36,420 nt of DNA from Eggerthellaceae bacterium (GCA_022792415.1 JAAWAY010000151.1:1-36420); one strand, 5' to 3'; positions 1 through 8,251 are shown, counted from the stretch's first letter. Made by a program: numbers and translations. Notes: generated by a model from the letters alone, not told the origin.

Positions 1-59
1 GTAAGGTGAGCGTAAGCCTGATGCCGTGCCGGCTGTGCTAACATGGTGGGCTGTGCTGC

Positions 60-142
60 GGGGGCGTGGCGGAACTGGCATACGCAGCGGACTTAAAATC
101 CGCCTCTTCGGATTGTGGGTTCGAGTCCCACCGCCCCTACCA
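60..142 (+). tRNA. tRNA-Leu (anticodon TAA), CCA encoded
   Basis: Acceptor gggggcg/cgcccct, anticodon arm cggacttaaaatccg, short variable stem, T-arm gtgggttcgagtcccac, terminal acca. Confidence 0.95.
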
Positions 143-185
143 CCTGGGCTTTCTCTGGAAATCTACTTTCTAACCAGGGTTAACG

Positions 186-202
186 CGTGCCAATCCGTGC
201 CA
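186..202 (+). repeat. Direct repeat CGTGCCA-N3-CGTGCCA, candidate integrase arm-type sites
   Basis: CGTGCCA at 186-192 and 196-202 (10 bp period), between the tRNA and the integrase stop. Confidence 0.45.
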
Positions 203-213
203 TCTAGGCAAAT

Positions 214-1290
214 TCAGCCGTTTTTGAGCAGATTATCCAGGCCCTCGGCGGCCGCTACGTCTACGCTCTCATGGGGCCTCAGATAGTACGCGGACGTAAT
301 GCCTATTGTCGCGTGGCCTGCCCTGCGGGAGACGGCCAGGATGTCAGCCCCTCCCTCGAGTGCGAGCGTCAGGGAGGTGTGGCGAAGGTTCTTGAGCGTG
401 ATGCGCTTGATGTCGGGCGGTAGCGTGTCCCTCCATAGCGTGTAGACGCGCGTCACGCCGTTGGGACTCAGGCGGCCGCCCTTCGAGTGCAGCATGACGG
501 GGCCTGTACCCCTAAGCTCGTTGAGCCTTGCCGCGAACGACGCCGGCAGATGAACCGTCCGCTTGCCGAACTCTGTCTTGGTGGTGTCCTCGTGCGTCCT
601 GCCGCCGACGGACGTTATGGCGTTGTCGATGACGACTGCACCGTTCTCTGATATGTCTTCCCAGTCGAGAGCCGCTATCTCAGAGCGCCGAAAGCCGCCT
701 CCGATGGCGAGGAGGACTATAGGCTCCGCCTCGGTGCCCCTGGCGTGTTCAACGTACTTCTCAGCCGTAGCCGCATCGAGTACGTCTGGGCGGTACGCCT
801 CCTTCTTCGGGGCCTCTACGCGGCTGCACGGGTTGGTGTCTGCCAGATCCCACTTAACTGCCTTGGACATGATCTGCCGCAGGAGCTTGTACGCCTCGAA
901 CCGGCGCGACGCTCCATCAATCGACCCCAGCCACGTCTCGACCGTCAGGGGCGTCACCTGCTCGACGAGGAGATTCCCGAGGTACGGCTCGACGAGCCTT
1001 CGGTAGTTCTTCTCGTAGGCGTAGACGGTGGTGGCCCTAAGATGCTTCTCGCAGTATGGGAGGTAGTAGCGGTCGAACAGCTCGCTGACGGTCAGCCGCT
1101 CGCGCGCCAGGGCAGACGATCCGGCCTTCGCCAGGAGCTCTGCCTTCACGCGCTCGGCCTGCTTGCGGCTCCCGCGCACGGTGCGGGTCGTGCGCTTACG
1201 CTTGCCTGTCTTGGGGTCGCGCCCAGCCTCGACGCACACGCGCCATACGCCGTCGCCTGCCTTGTACACGCTCCCTTCGGCTGATCGCAT
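214..1290 (-). CDS. int: Tyrosine recombinase/phage integrase
   Basis: N-terminal AP2-like and SAM-like core-binding domains; C-terminal GGGFRRSEIAALDWEDI, LKNLRHTSLTLALEGGADILAVSRRAGHATIGITSAYY. Confidence 0.95.
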   Translation of the reverse strand: MRSAEGSVYKAGDGVWRVCVEAGRDPKTGKRKRTTRTVRGSRKQAERVKAELLAKAGSSALARERLTVSELFDRYYLPYCEKHLRATTVYAYEKNYRRLVEPYLGNLLVEQVTPLTVETWLGSIDGASRRFEAYKLLRQIMSKAVKWDLADTNPCSRVEAPKKEAYRPDVLDAATAEKYVEHARGTEAEPIVLLAIGGGFRRSEIAALDWEDISENGAVVIDNAITSVGGRTHEDTTKTEFGKRTVHLPASFAARLNELRGTGPVMLHSKGGRLSPNGVTRVYTLWRDTLPPDIKRITLKNLRHTSLTLALEGGADILAVSRRAGHATIGITSAYYLRPHESVDVAAAEGLDNLLKNG

Positions 1291-1360
1291 TTACTCACCT
1301 CCTATGGGCGCAAATAAGCAACCCTTCCACCAAGGGCGCTGGTTCCCATGGATTCCTTTG

Positions 1361-1975
1361 TTACAGGTCTAGATCAAACCTGCTTTGATCATCATGGCTT
1401 TGGTTTCTGTTCTTGTTCTTGTTTACGTTGATGACAACTTGTCCGACTACTGTTGCGCCTAGCAAGGTGTACGACCAAAAGACGGTGGCGTCGCCTGTTA
1501 TGACGAAGGCCACTATGACGCCTCCGACCAGTAAGATGTTGAAGAAGAACGATAACCATTGCTTTAGCACGTCTAAGCGCGCAACTTTGCTTGCTATGTA
1601 ATCCTCGCGTCGGGATGCATCGTCGAAGATAGCCTTCACTTGGCGATCTTGCCAGTCAATGATTTTCTTCTGAACATCAGGCGGATATGCTTTGAGGGTT
1701 GCCGGGTCGGGTATCGGGCCTGATGAAGCGATTGCCCAGTGGGCTTCGAGGCGAGATTCGATCTGCGATTCTGTGTCAGAGGCTATTTGCCTTGCGATTT
1801 CCTCTGGAAGTTCGCCAAAGCCTGCATCAAGACATTGTGGTTGTAGGTCTTGACCATGCGCTCCCGGGACTCCTTCTGCATCTTGTGCAGTTTCGTCGTG
1901 TCGGCAATATCCGGAATTGTCAGAAGTTCCAATGAGGTCATCGCCAGACACCTCCCCGTTTCCGTTGTTGGGCAT
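1361..1975 (-). CDS. DUF2335-like membrane protein
   Basis: SGPIPDPATLKAYPPDVQKKIIDWQDRQ motif followed by two C-terminal TM segments; ATG at 1975 preceded by AAGGAGGG. Confidence 0.65.
   Translation of the reverse strand: MPNNGNGEVSGDDLIGTSDNSGYCRHDETAQDAEGVPGAHGQDLQPQCLDAGFGELPEEIARQIASDTESQIESRLEAHWAIASSGPIPDPATLKAYPPDVQKKIIDWQDRQVKAIFDDASRREDYIASKVARLDVLKQWLSFFFNILLVGGVIVAFVITGDATVFWSYTLLGATVVGQVVINVNKNKNRNQSHDDQSRFDLDL
1783..1941 (-). CDS. Small overlapping ORF, 52 aa (MTSLELLTIPDIADTTKLHKMQKESRERMVKTYNHNVLMQALANFQRKSQGK)
   Basis: ATG at 1941 with GGAGGTG 7 nt upstream, open in a different frame inside the 1361-1975 gene; below the ORF-track length cutoff. Confidence 0.4.
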   Translation of the reverse strand: MTSLELLTIPDIADTTKLHKMQKESRERMVKTYNHNVLMQALANFQRKSQGK

Positions 1976-2102
1976 TTCGCCCTCCTTGTCTCGACCTAGT
2001 TTATACCAAACCATGCAGCGCTTTGCGTGAGAAGCAATTTTGTTTCCGCGAATACAACAGCGCTAATCGCATAACGCTGTTGTATTCGTTTGCTAGCTCT
2101 TC

Positions 2103-2633
2103 CTAGAATTCCAGAGATACGGGCGCGGCAGCTACGACATCTACCGTCGCTCCGAGGGTGATCATCTCAAGGTTCATCGAGACGGTCTTTATCTCATCGA
2201 GGTTAGAGATATTCGCCTGCTTGAAGCTAAGCATGATCTGAGCGACAGCCTTGTTTCCGGCCTGAATCTCAGCGCCACCAAGAGAGTCGATGTTATAGCC
2301 GTTAACCACGAGGGTTCCCTGCTCGGCGACGAGATTGACATCCTTGTCGGTCTTGTTCTCGACGATGAGGCTTAGTATCCCCATTCCTGCCGGGCCACCG
2401 TCCTCAAGGCTGCCGAAGGTGACGGTCATGTCTGCTCCGTCGTATAGGACGGCCTTCTCTTCCTCGGCGGGAACATCTGATGATGTCGGCGCGCTCGCGT
2501 CGCCACCCATTTTCGCATCGCGCCCGGAAAGGTACGAACCAAGCACCGCAAAGCAGGCTATAGCGGCAATTAGCAACACAATGAGGATCGCGGCACGTGT
2601 GCCGCATCCAACCTTCTTCTGTTCCTTCTTCAT
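2103..2633 (-). CDS. Membrane-anchored extracytoplasmic protein, DUF4352/Ig-like fold
   Basis: KKEQKK + TM segment AAILIVLLIAAIACFAVLG, then beta-rich domain (GMGILSLIVENKTDKDVNL...). Confidence 0.6.
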   Translation of the reverse strand: MKKEQKKVGCGTRAAILIVLLIAAIACFAVLGSYLSGRDAKMGGDASAPTSSDVPAEEEKAVLYDGADMTVTFGSLEDGGPAGMGILSLIVENKTDKDVNLVAEQGTLVVNGYNIDSLGGAEIQAGNKAVAQIMLSFKQANISNLDEIKTVSMNLEMITLGATVDVVAAAPVSLEF

Positions 2634-2709
2634 TTTCCCTCCCAGTGTCCAAATCGATCTTTCACAGCAAGAAACCGGCTATGGGGGGGGGTACCACCCG
2701 TATCATGGC

Positions 2710-3363
2710 CTACACCAGCTCCCTTGCGGCCTGGTGCCACACCATCACGCCCTCAAGGTCAAGCTCGCGGTCATCCTCGCCCTCGCGGAAGATGATGTCC
2801 TCGAACTCGTCGCTGTAGCTGTCAGGCGACAGCATCAGCACCTTGTTTCCACGAAACATCCTGCGAAGGATCAGCTCGCCGTTGAGCCTCGCACATACCA
2901 TCGAGCCGTTCTGCGGCTCAATCATGGGGTCTACCACGGCCAGGTCGCCGGGGTTCGCCACCCTGTCAACGCAGTGGCCGTCAATGATGACTACACGTCC
3001 GTGCGGATGCGCGTCAGCCACGCTCTTGGGAACCTCGACCATGGCCCCGTCGATGGTGAGCGGATCGTCGAACTCTCCGGCATGTGCGTGCCCAAGGTAG
3101 GGGAGATAGGCGCTATCCGATGAGCCGACTATGGGGAGGCCAAAAGATAAATTACGTGTATCACCATAAAGAAGTTCATTTTCGGACACTCCAAAGTAAG
3201 AGCACAACGCGTCGATGTGCTTTTGCAGGCGTGGCCTCGGAAGACTGTTTTCCCAGTCGCTAATAGACGGCGTGGATGCACCAACGATCTCCGCTAACTC
3301 CTCCTGAGTCAATCCGGCGTTTTTTCTAAGCTCGCGCAACTTCGTGTTGAAAGGCGTTGTCAT
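2710..3363 (-). CDS. CI/LexA-like repressor: XRE HTH + S24 peptidase-like domain
   Basis: TKLRELRKNAGLTQEELAEIVGASTPSISDWEN HTH; C-terminal GRVVIIDGHCVDRVANPGDLAVVDP...GSMVCARLNGELILRRMF. Start at MTTPFN preceded by GGAG. Confidence 0.9.
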   Translation of the reverse strand: MTTPFNTKLRELRKNAGLTQEELAEIVGASTPSISDWENSLPRPRLQKHIDALCSYFGVSENELLYGDTRNLSFGLPIVGSSDSAYLPYLGHAHAGEFDDPLTIDGAMVEVPKSVADAHPHGRVVIIDGHCVDRVANPGDLAVVDPMIEPQNGSMVCARLNGELILRRMFRGNKVLMLSPDSYSDEFEDIIFREGEDDRELDLEGVMVWHQAARELV

Positions 3364-3543
3364 GGCAGCTCCAAACTTGAAATTGATGCCTTTCATTTTT
3401 GCATGTGAAAATAAATTTTAAAATAATCTTTAAATTTATATTTATATAGCTTTGAAAGCAGGTTATGATATCAATCATCAAGTTAGAAGCTATATACTTG
3501 ATCTGTACCCGCCCCGACAAGGAGCGGGGAGGAAGGGAAGACG
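3364..3543. promoter_or_regulatory. Divergent AT-rich lysogeny control region with operator-like dyads
   Basis: Between divergent repressor and early genes; TGATATCA palindrome 3466-3473, ATCAAGT/ACTTGAT inverted repeat 3477-3483/3496-3502, -10-like TATGAT 3464-3469 and TATACT 3493-3498. Confidence 0.7.
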
Positions 3544-3645
3544 ATGAAGCGCTACTTCAAGGATACCTACGGCTGCACCGCGTCTATCGCGGAAACCGAT
3601 GGCGGGTTCCGCCTCCGCGTGGCTAACGGTCACGGCCGCGAGTAG
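3544..3645 (+). CDS. Small early phage protein, 33 aa (MKRYFKDTYGCTASIAETDGGFRLRVANGHGRE)
   Basis: First ORF after the control region; purine-rich SD ggggaggaaggg upstream. Confidence 0.55.
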   Translation: MKRYFKDTYGCTASIAETDGGFRLRVANGHGRE

Positions 3646-3697
3646 CGCCAGAGGGCTTCGCGGGGGTTCCCATAGAGGCCGCTGAGAGGAGGTGATG

Positions 3698-3937
3698 CAC
3701 ATGAAGCGAGGGTACAAGGGCTGGAAGGGGCCGCTCGCAGATGCCGTCGAGGGGATGAGCAGGGAGGCCCTGGCGGTGGCCATGGACGTTACGACCGTGA
3801 CCGTCGACAAGTACATGCGAGACCCCGAAAAGCAGCGAGGAATCCCGATCGACATGCTTGCCGGCATCCACCGGGCCGTCGGCCCTAAGTGCAAGGCGCG
3901 GATCGAGAAGTTCATCAATGACCAGCTGGTCGCGTAG
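3698..3937 (+). CDS. Small HTH-like protein
   Basis: MHMKRGYKGWKGPLADAVEGMSREALAVAMDVTTVTVDKYMRDPEKQ; gaggaggtg SD. Confidence 0.6.
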   Translation, partial: HMKRGYKGWKGPLADAVEGMSREALAVAMDVTTVTVDKYMRDPEKQRGIPIDMLAGIHRAVGPKCKARIEKFINDQLVA

Positions 3938-3950
3938 AGAGGAGAGAGAA

Positions 3951-4304
3951 ATGGGTGAGAACCGAGAAATGATTGACTTCGGTCTCAAGGCAGCCGAGGC
4001 GTTCCTCGAGAAGAATGGCTACGAGATCGTGGAGCGCGAGTGGCGAGGCGAGGCCGGGGAGGTCGACCTGATCGCCCAGAGCAGAGATCGGATCGCGTTC
4101 ATTGACGTGCGCACCCGTCGCGGCGAGTTCGCCCAGGAGCCCTACAAGCACGTATCGCAGGCGAAGTTCGAGGGCCTGATGACCGAGTACCTGGGCATGG
4201 GGGATGCGATTCCCGGCTCGCGCATCGGCTACGACATCATCTCGATCAACGTGGTCAGCGATTGCCGCGCGATCTTCCGCTACCACGAGAACGTGGCGGC
4301 GTGA
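3951..4304 (+). CDS. YraN/UPF0102-like nuclease-fold protein
   Basis: GLKAAEAFLEKNGYEIVEREWRGEAGEVDLIAQSRDRIAFIDVRTRRG matches the GE-V/I-DL...VEVKxR layout. Confidence 0.65.
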   Translation: MGENREMIDFGLKAAEAFLEKNGYEIVEREWRGEAGEVDLIAQSRDRIAFIDVRTRRGEFAQEPYKHVSQAKFEGLMTEYLGMGDAIPGSRIGYDIISINVVSDCRAIFRYHENVAA

Positions 4305-4507
4305 GCGCGTGGGAGCGCCCGCTCACCTGCAAGGAGGTGGGCGACAGGGCGGGGCTGAGCGCCGAGTACGTGCGCGCCGCCTGCCACCGGGGCAAGGGCT
4401 TGCACCCGCTCCCGCACACCACGAGCGGGGAGAAGCGGCCCGTCATCCGCATCAGGTGGTCGACGTTCGAGCGTTGGTACGAGGAGGAGGAGCTTCTTAG
4501 GGCATGA
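4301..4507 (+). CDS. Small DNA-binding protein, excisionase/MerR-like HTH
   Basis: GTG start overlapping upstream stop; LTCKEVGDRAGLSAEYVRAACHRGK...IRWSTFERWYEEEE. Confidence 0.55.
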   Translation: MSAWERPLTCKEVGDRAGLSAEYVRAACHRGKGLHPLPHTTSGEKRPVIRIRWSTFERWYEEEELLRA

Positions 4508-4968
4508 GGTGGGACGCGAGGCAGGAGAAGGTGCTGTTCGACCACGGCAACAAGGGGGCCAGGTGGTGCCGCGACGAGATCGCCAGGGTTACCGGGATCA
4601 GCCGCAGCGTGGAGGCAACCGAGCGCCATGCCAACCGCATAGGCGCGCCGATGGTCGTGTACGAGGTCTGCCCGGTATGCGGGCGGGCAACCCGGGTGAT
4701 GCCCTACAAGGGCATGTGCCGGGCCTGCAACTACGAGCGCCTGTACAAGGAGCAGGCGGCGTTCGCGACCCAGATCAAGGCCGAGATCCTGAAAGGGGGT
4801 GAGAGCGATGCGGAGAGGGTCAACCGGCGCAAGTACAACGCGCTGCGCGGCCAGAACGGGCGTGCCTGCAAGGAGCATGGCCTGCCGACGTACCGGGAAA
4901 CGAAATGTGTGCATTTGGCAGATTTGTCGGAAGAAATGTCGGAACCCAGGTCAGAGGCCCGTTTCTAG
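4504..4968 (+). CDS. HTH + zinc-ribbon protein
   Basis: ATGA overlap; IARVTGISRSVEATERHANRIG and CPVCGRATRVMPYKGMCRACNYERLY. Confidence 0.55.
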   Translation: MRWDARQEKVLFDHGNKGARWCRDEIARVTGISRSVEATERHANRIGAPMVVYEVCPVCGRATRVMPYKGMCRACNYERLYKEQAAFATQIKAEILKGGESDAERVNRRKYNALRGQNGRACKEHGLPTYRETKCVHLADLSEEMSEPRSEARF

Positions 4969-4972
4969 GCAG

Positions 4973-5007
4973 AAAAAATGCGCCCCGCCAGCCAAGCAGA
5001 GGGCGCA
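4973..5007 (-). terminator. Rho-independent terminator for minus-strand transcription
   Basis: TGCGCCC (4979-4985)/GGGCGCA (5001-5007) perfect stem; on the minus strand it is followed directly by TTTTTT. Confidence 0.55.
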
Positions 5008-5118
5008 CAAGGCTAAGAGCCGACCTGATTCTAACACGGGCGGCTGGGCGCTGGGAATACCGATGGCGCTACTAGAGCTGCTTGTATTCGTCGACGTGCT
5101 GCTCGGATAGGAGGAGAT

Positions 5119-5436
5119 GTGAGCGAGCCGAGTAACCAGATGCAGCTACCGGGCTGCTCGATGTCGGGCGAGGAGCTGATGCGCGAGGCGCGAGCCTGGG
5201 CCGATTCCCACGAGGACGAGTTCCGGTGGTTCTGCGCGGAGGCCCTGCGCGACAGCCGGCGGGGCTACGCATCGGCCGACTACCTGCTGCAGACCATGCG
5301 GCGCCGGTACCGGGTGAAGGTGAAGAACGCGTACGCGCCCGCCCTGGCCCGGATCGCGATTGAGAAGGACAGCCGGATCACCTTCCGGCTTGCGCGAAGC
5401 AAGGTGGACGGCTACTGCAACGCCGTCCTGCGATGA
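5119..5436 (+). CDS. Hypothetical phage protein
   Basis: GTG start with taggaggag SD; ATGA overlap with next ORF. Confidence 0.65.
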   Translation: MSEPSNQMQLPGCSMSGEELMREARAWADSHEDEFRWFCAEALRDSRRGYASADYLLQTMRRRYRVKVKNAYAPALARIAIEKDSRITFRLARSKVDGYCNAVLR

Positions 5437-5447
5437 GAGGAGAGATA

Positions 5448-5732
5448 GTGAAGATCAAGGGAAGCATCACCGAGAAGGATCTGGACAAGATCATCCAGGC
5501 AATTCCCGAGGAGATGGAGGACGGGAGCATAAAGGAGGCCTTCTTCGCGGGGATGACGGCCTTGGCTACCGCGCTCAAGGTCAACGGCGAGAAGCCCATA
5601 TCGGACTGGGAAGCCGCCATGGAGGACATGTTCGATCTGTACAGGATCAAAGTCATCGTCGATAAGGTGGGCAGCACCATCATCGAGGAAGCGAAGAAGG
5701 CGGGCTTCGAGGTGGTGACCGAGGATGACTAA
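5448..5732 (+). CDS. Hypothetical phage protein
   Basis: GTG start after agaggagag SD (ATG at 5433 is the alternative); coupled to next gene. Confidence 0.65.
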   Translation: MKIKGSITEKDLDKIIQAIPEEMEDGSIKEAFFAGMTALATALKVNGEKPISDWEAAMEDMFDLYRIKVIVDKVGSTIIEEAKKAGFEVVTEDD

Positions 5733-6726
5733 CGCGGTGGAGGTCGAGGCAGAGGTCATCGAGGAAGGCGCCCTCGCCATCGACGTGAAGGGCATCAACG
5801 TGAGCCTGGAGGGGCTTCAGCAGCGCGCCCTCGCCATCAACGACGCCATAGCCGAGGCGGCCAAGGCGGCCGGCGAGCTGGAAGCGGGCGACGACGTGAT
5901 CAGCGGGATGGCCCTCGATGACGTGAAGCGCGGCGAGCAGGCGCTGAGCAGGTGCATCACGGCCGCCGAGGACGCGCGCAAGGCCTTCAACGGCGACTAC
6001 GACACGCCCAAGAAGCGGATCGCCAGCGCCTACCAGGAGGCCATGGAGGGCGTGAAGTCCCTGCACGAGCGGTACAAGGCCCGCCGCCTGGCGGCTGAGG
6101 ATGAGATCAAGGCCGCCCACTACCAGGCCCTAGAGGACGCCTACCAGGACTTCATGGCGGGCAACGGCCTGGGCGAGCTGGCCGAGGCGGTTCCGCTTGA
6201 GCGGTTCGCCGAGCGCAAGTGGTGGGATTCGGTCGCCAAGAACTTCAGCGAGAAGGGCGCGGCCGACAAGATGATCAAGCGTGCCACGGAGATCGTTGCC
6301 GACTGGAACGCGCTCAAGAGCGGGCAGTACCACTTCCCTACGCAGGCGCAGGCCACGTTCTTCCGCACGCTATCGCTGCGCGAGGTGGCCGAGCAGGACG
6401 CCCTGGCCTACGAGGAGGCCCTGCGAGTCGAGGCAGTCAACGCCGAGGTTCAGGCGAATGCGGGCTACGCCGAGTCCTACTACGAGCCGGTTCCGGTGTA
6501 CGAGCCTGAGTCTCCCATCCCCGACATCGTGGCAGAGGCTGAGGCTGTCGTGGCCCAGGTTCCGCAGATTCGCACGTATGTCATCTGCGCCGACCTCACG
6601 CCCGAGCAGTACGCGGGCCTGATCGACTACTTCAGGAGCGTCGGAGCCCATGGAATCCCGCTGGCTACTCCATTTGACGGATGGCAGCAGGCCAGCGAGG
6701 CGGTAAAGGAGGCGTGCCGTGGCTAA
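5725..6726 (+). CDS. DUF1351-like phage recombination-associated protein
   Basis: Coiled-coil protein with KRIASAYQEAMEGVKSLHERYKARRLAAEDEIK, directly before Bet/RecT. Confidence 0.7.
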   Translation: MTNAVEVEAEVIEEGALAIDVKGINVSLEGLQQRALAINDAIAEAAKAAGELEAGDDVISGMALDDVKRGEQALSRCITAAEDARKAFNGDYDTPKKRIASAYQEAMEGVKSLHERYKARRLAAEDEIKAAHYQALEDAYQDFMAGNGLGELAEAVPLERFAERKWWDSVAKNFSEKGAADKMIKRATEIVADWNALKSGQYHFPTQAQATFFRTLSLREVAEQDALAYEEALRVEAVNAEVQANAGYAESYYEPVPVYEPESPIPDIVAEAEAVVAQVPQIRTYVICADLTPEQYAGLIDYFRSVGAHGIPLATPFDGWQQASEAVKEACRG

Positions 6727-7438
6727 CGAGCTATGCAAGGTGTACGAGGCCGACGGCGAGGAGATCACGCTGAACCCGGCCGTGGTGACGCGGTACATCC
6801 TCGGCGGCGACAAGAACGTGCCGGAGACGGAGATGGCGAAGGCCATCATGACCTGCGCGGCGCGCAAGCTCAACCCGTTCAGCGGCGATGTGAACATCCT
6901 GCCGCACTACGACAGCGCATCCGGCACGACGAAGCTCACCGTGGCCCCGTCCAAGGACTTCTACCTGCGGCGCGCGATGGCAAACCCCCGATTCAGGGGC
7001 ATCGACGACGGTATCACCGTCCTGGTGAACGGCCAGATGGTTAAGAAGCGCGGTGCGGCCGTCTACAAGGAGCTGGGCGAGACTCTTATCGGAGCGTGGG
7101 CCGCCGTGTACGTTGACGGGTTCGTGGAGCCGGTGCGCGTGGAGGTGAGCCTGAACGAGTACGACCAGCACCGCGCGCTCTGGAAGTCAAAGCCCGCCAC
7201 CATGATAGACAAGGTGGCCCAGGCCCAGGCGCTGCGCAAGGCGTTCCCCGACCTGTTCACCGGCACCTACGAGCCCTCGGAGGTCGGCCTGGACGAGCCA
7301 CAGGGCGCCCCCGTCGACGTGCGTGAGATCAGCGCCGCCGAATGGGGCGTCGAGGACGCCACCGGGTACGACGCGCTGGATATTCAGGAGGTGCCCGACG
7401 GCGAGGGCCAGGGCGTCTACGAGCTGGAGGCCTTCTGA
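6719..7438 (+). CDS. Single-strand annealing recombinase, Bet/RecT family
   Basis: TCAARKLNPFSGDVNILPHY...KDFYLRRAMANPRFRGIDDGITV...KPATMIDKVAQAQALRKAFPD. Confidence 0.85.
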   Translation: MANELCKVYEADGEEITLNPAVVTRYILGGDKNVPETEMAKAIMTCAARKLNPFSGDVNILPHYDSASGTTKLTVAPSKDFYLRRAMANPRFRGIDDGITVLVNGQMVKKRGAAVYKELGETLIGAWAAVYVDGFVEPVRVEVSLNEYDQHRALWKSKPATMIDKVAQAQALRKAFPDLFTGTYEPSEVGLDEPQGAPVDVREISAAEWGVEDATGYDALDIQEVPDGEGQGVYELEAF

Positions 7439-7731
7439 TGGCGGCCCTGGTGGCGATCTCGCCCGATGACATCCCAGCCGTGCGGGGAGAGGACGACATG
7501 GCGCATAGGCGCGCCGCGTGGAGCAAGGGGATCATGGACGACTTCGTGGCGTCGGGTGAGAGCGCGGCCGAGGTGACCCAGGGGGTCGACGGCAAGCCGT
7601 TCGCGACGCCGAGGGACGTGGTACGTCACGCGACCATGCTGCGCAACCACTACAACAAGCCCGAGTACAGGGGGGTGCGCGTAATGCAGCGCCGCAACCG
7701 CCTGTTCGTAGTCAAGGAGGACAAGAAGTGA
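7438..7731 (+). CDS. Hypothetical early phage protein
   Basis: MAALVAISPDDIPAVRGEDDMAHRRAAW...; ATGA-coupled. Confidence 0.65.
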   Translation: MAALVAISPDDIPAVRGEDDMAHRRAAWSKGIMDDFVASGESAAEVTQGVDGKPFATPRDVVRHATMLRNHYNKPEYRGVRVMQRRNRLFVVKEDKK

Positions 7732-8243
7732 GCATCAACATCGTGAGCATCAGCGGCAACCTGGGGGCCGCCCCGACCCTCCGGCAGACCCAGAGCGGGA
7801 TGTCCGTGCTGGGCTTCAGCGTGTGCGTCAACGACCGCCGCAAGAACCAGCAGACCGGCGAGTGGGAGGACGTGCCCAACTGGATCGACTGCACCATGTT
7901 CGGCACTCGCGCCCAGAGCCTCTCCCAGTACCTGCAGAAGGGCACCAAGGTGTCCATCGAGGGCAAGCTCCGTTGGAGCCAGTGGGAGCGCGACGGCCAG
8001 AAGCGCAGCAAGATCGAGGTGATCGTCGACGAGCTCGTGTTCATGTCGACGAACGAGAGGCCCGCTGCGGCCCCTGCCTACCAGCAGCCGCCCTCGTACG
8101 CCTCGCAGCCCAACATGGCGCCCCAGGCGGCCCCCCAGCCCGTCTACGCCCAACAGCAGGGCTACGCGCCCCAGCAGTACGCGCAGCCCCAGTACGCGCA
8201 GCCCGCGATGCAGGGCATGTACGACGAAGACATCCCTTTCTAG
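7728..8243 (+). CDS. ssb: Single-stranded DNA-binding protein
   Basis: OB-fold MSINIVSISGNLGAAPTLRQTQSGMSVLGFSVCVNDRR...WIDCTMFGTRAQSLSQYLQKG; Q/P/Y-rich tail ending DEDIPF. Confidence 0.97.
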   Translation: MSINIVSISGNLGAAPTLRQTQSGMSVLGFSVCVNDRRKNQQTGEWEDVPNWIDCTMFGTRAQSLSQYLQKGTKVSIEGKLRWSQWERDGQKRSKIEVIVDELVFMSTNERPAAAPAYQQPPSYASQPNMAPQAAPQPVYAQQQGYAPQQYAQPQYAQPAMQGMYDEDIPF

Positions 8244-8251
8244 GGGCAGAC

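Noticed and set aside
26-286. 86-aa plus-strand ORF spanning the tRNA
   Set aside because: Overlaps the tRNA gene and integrase 3' end; not protein-like.
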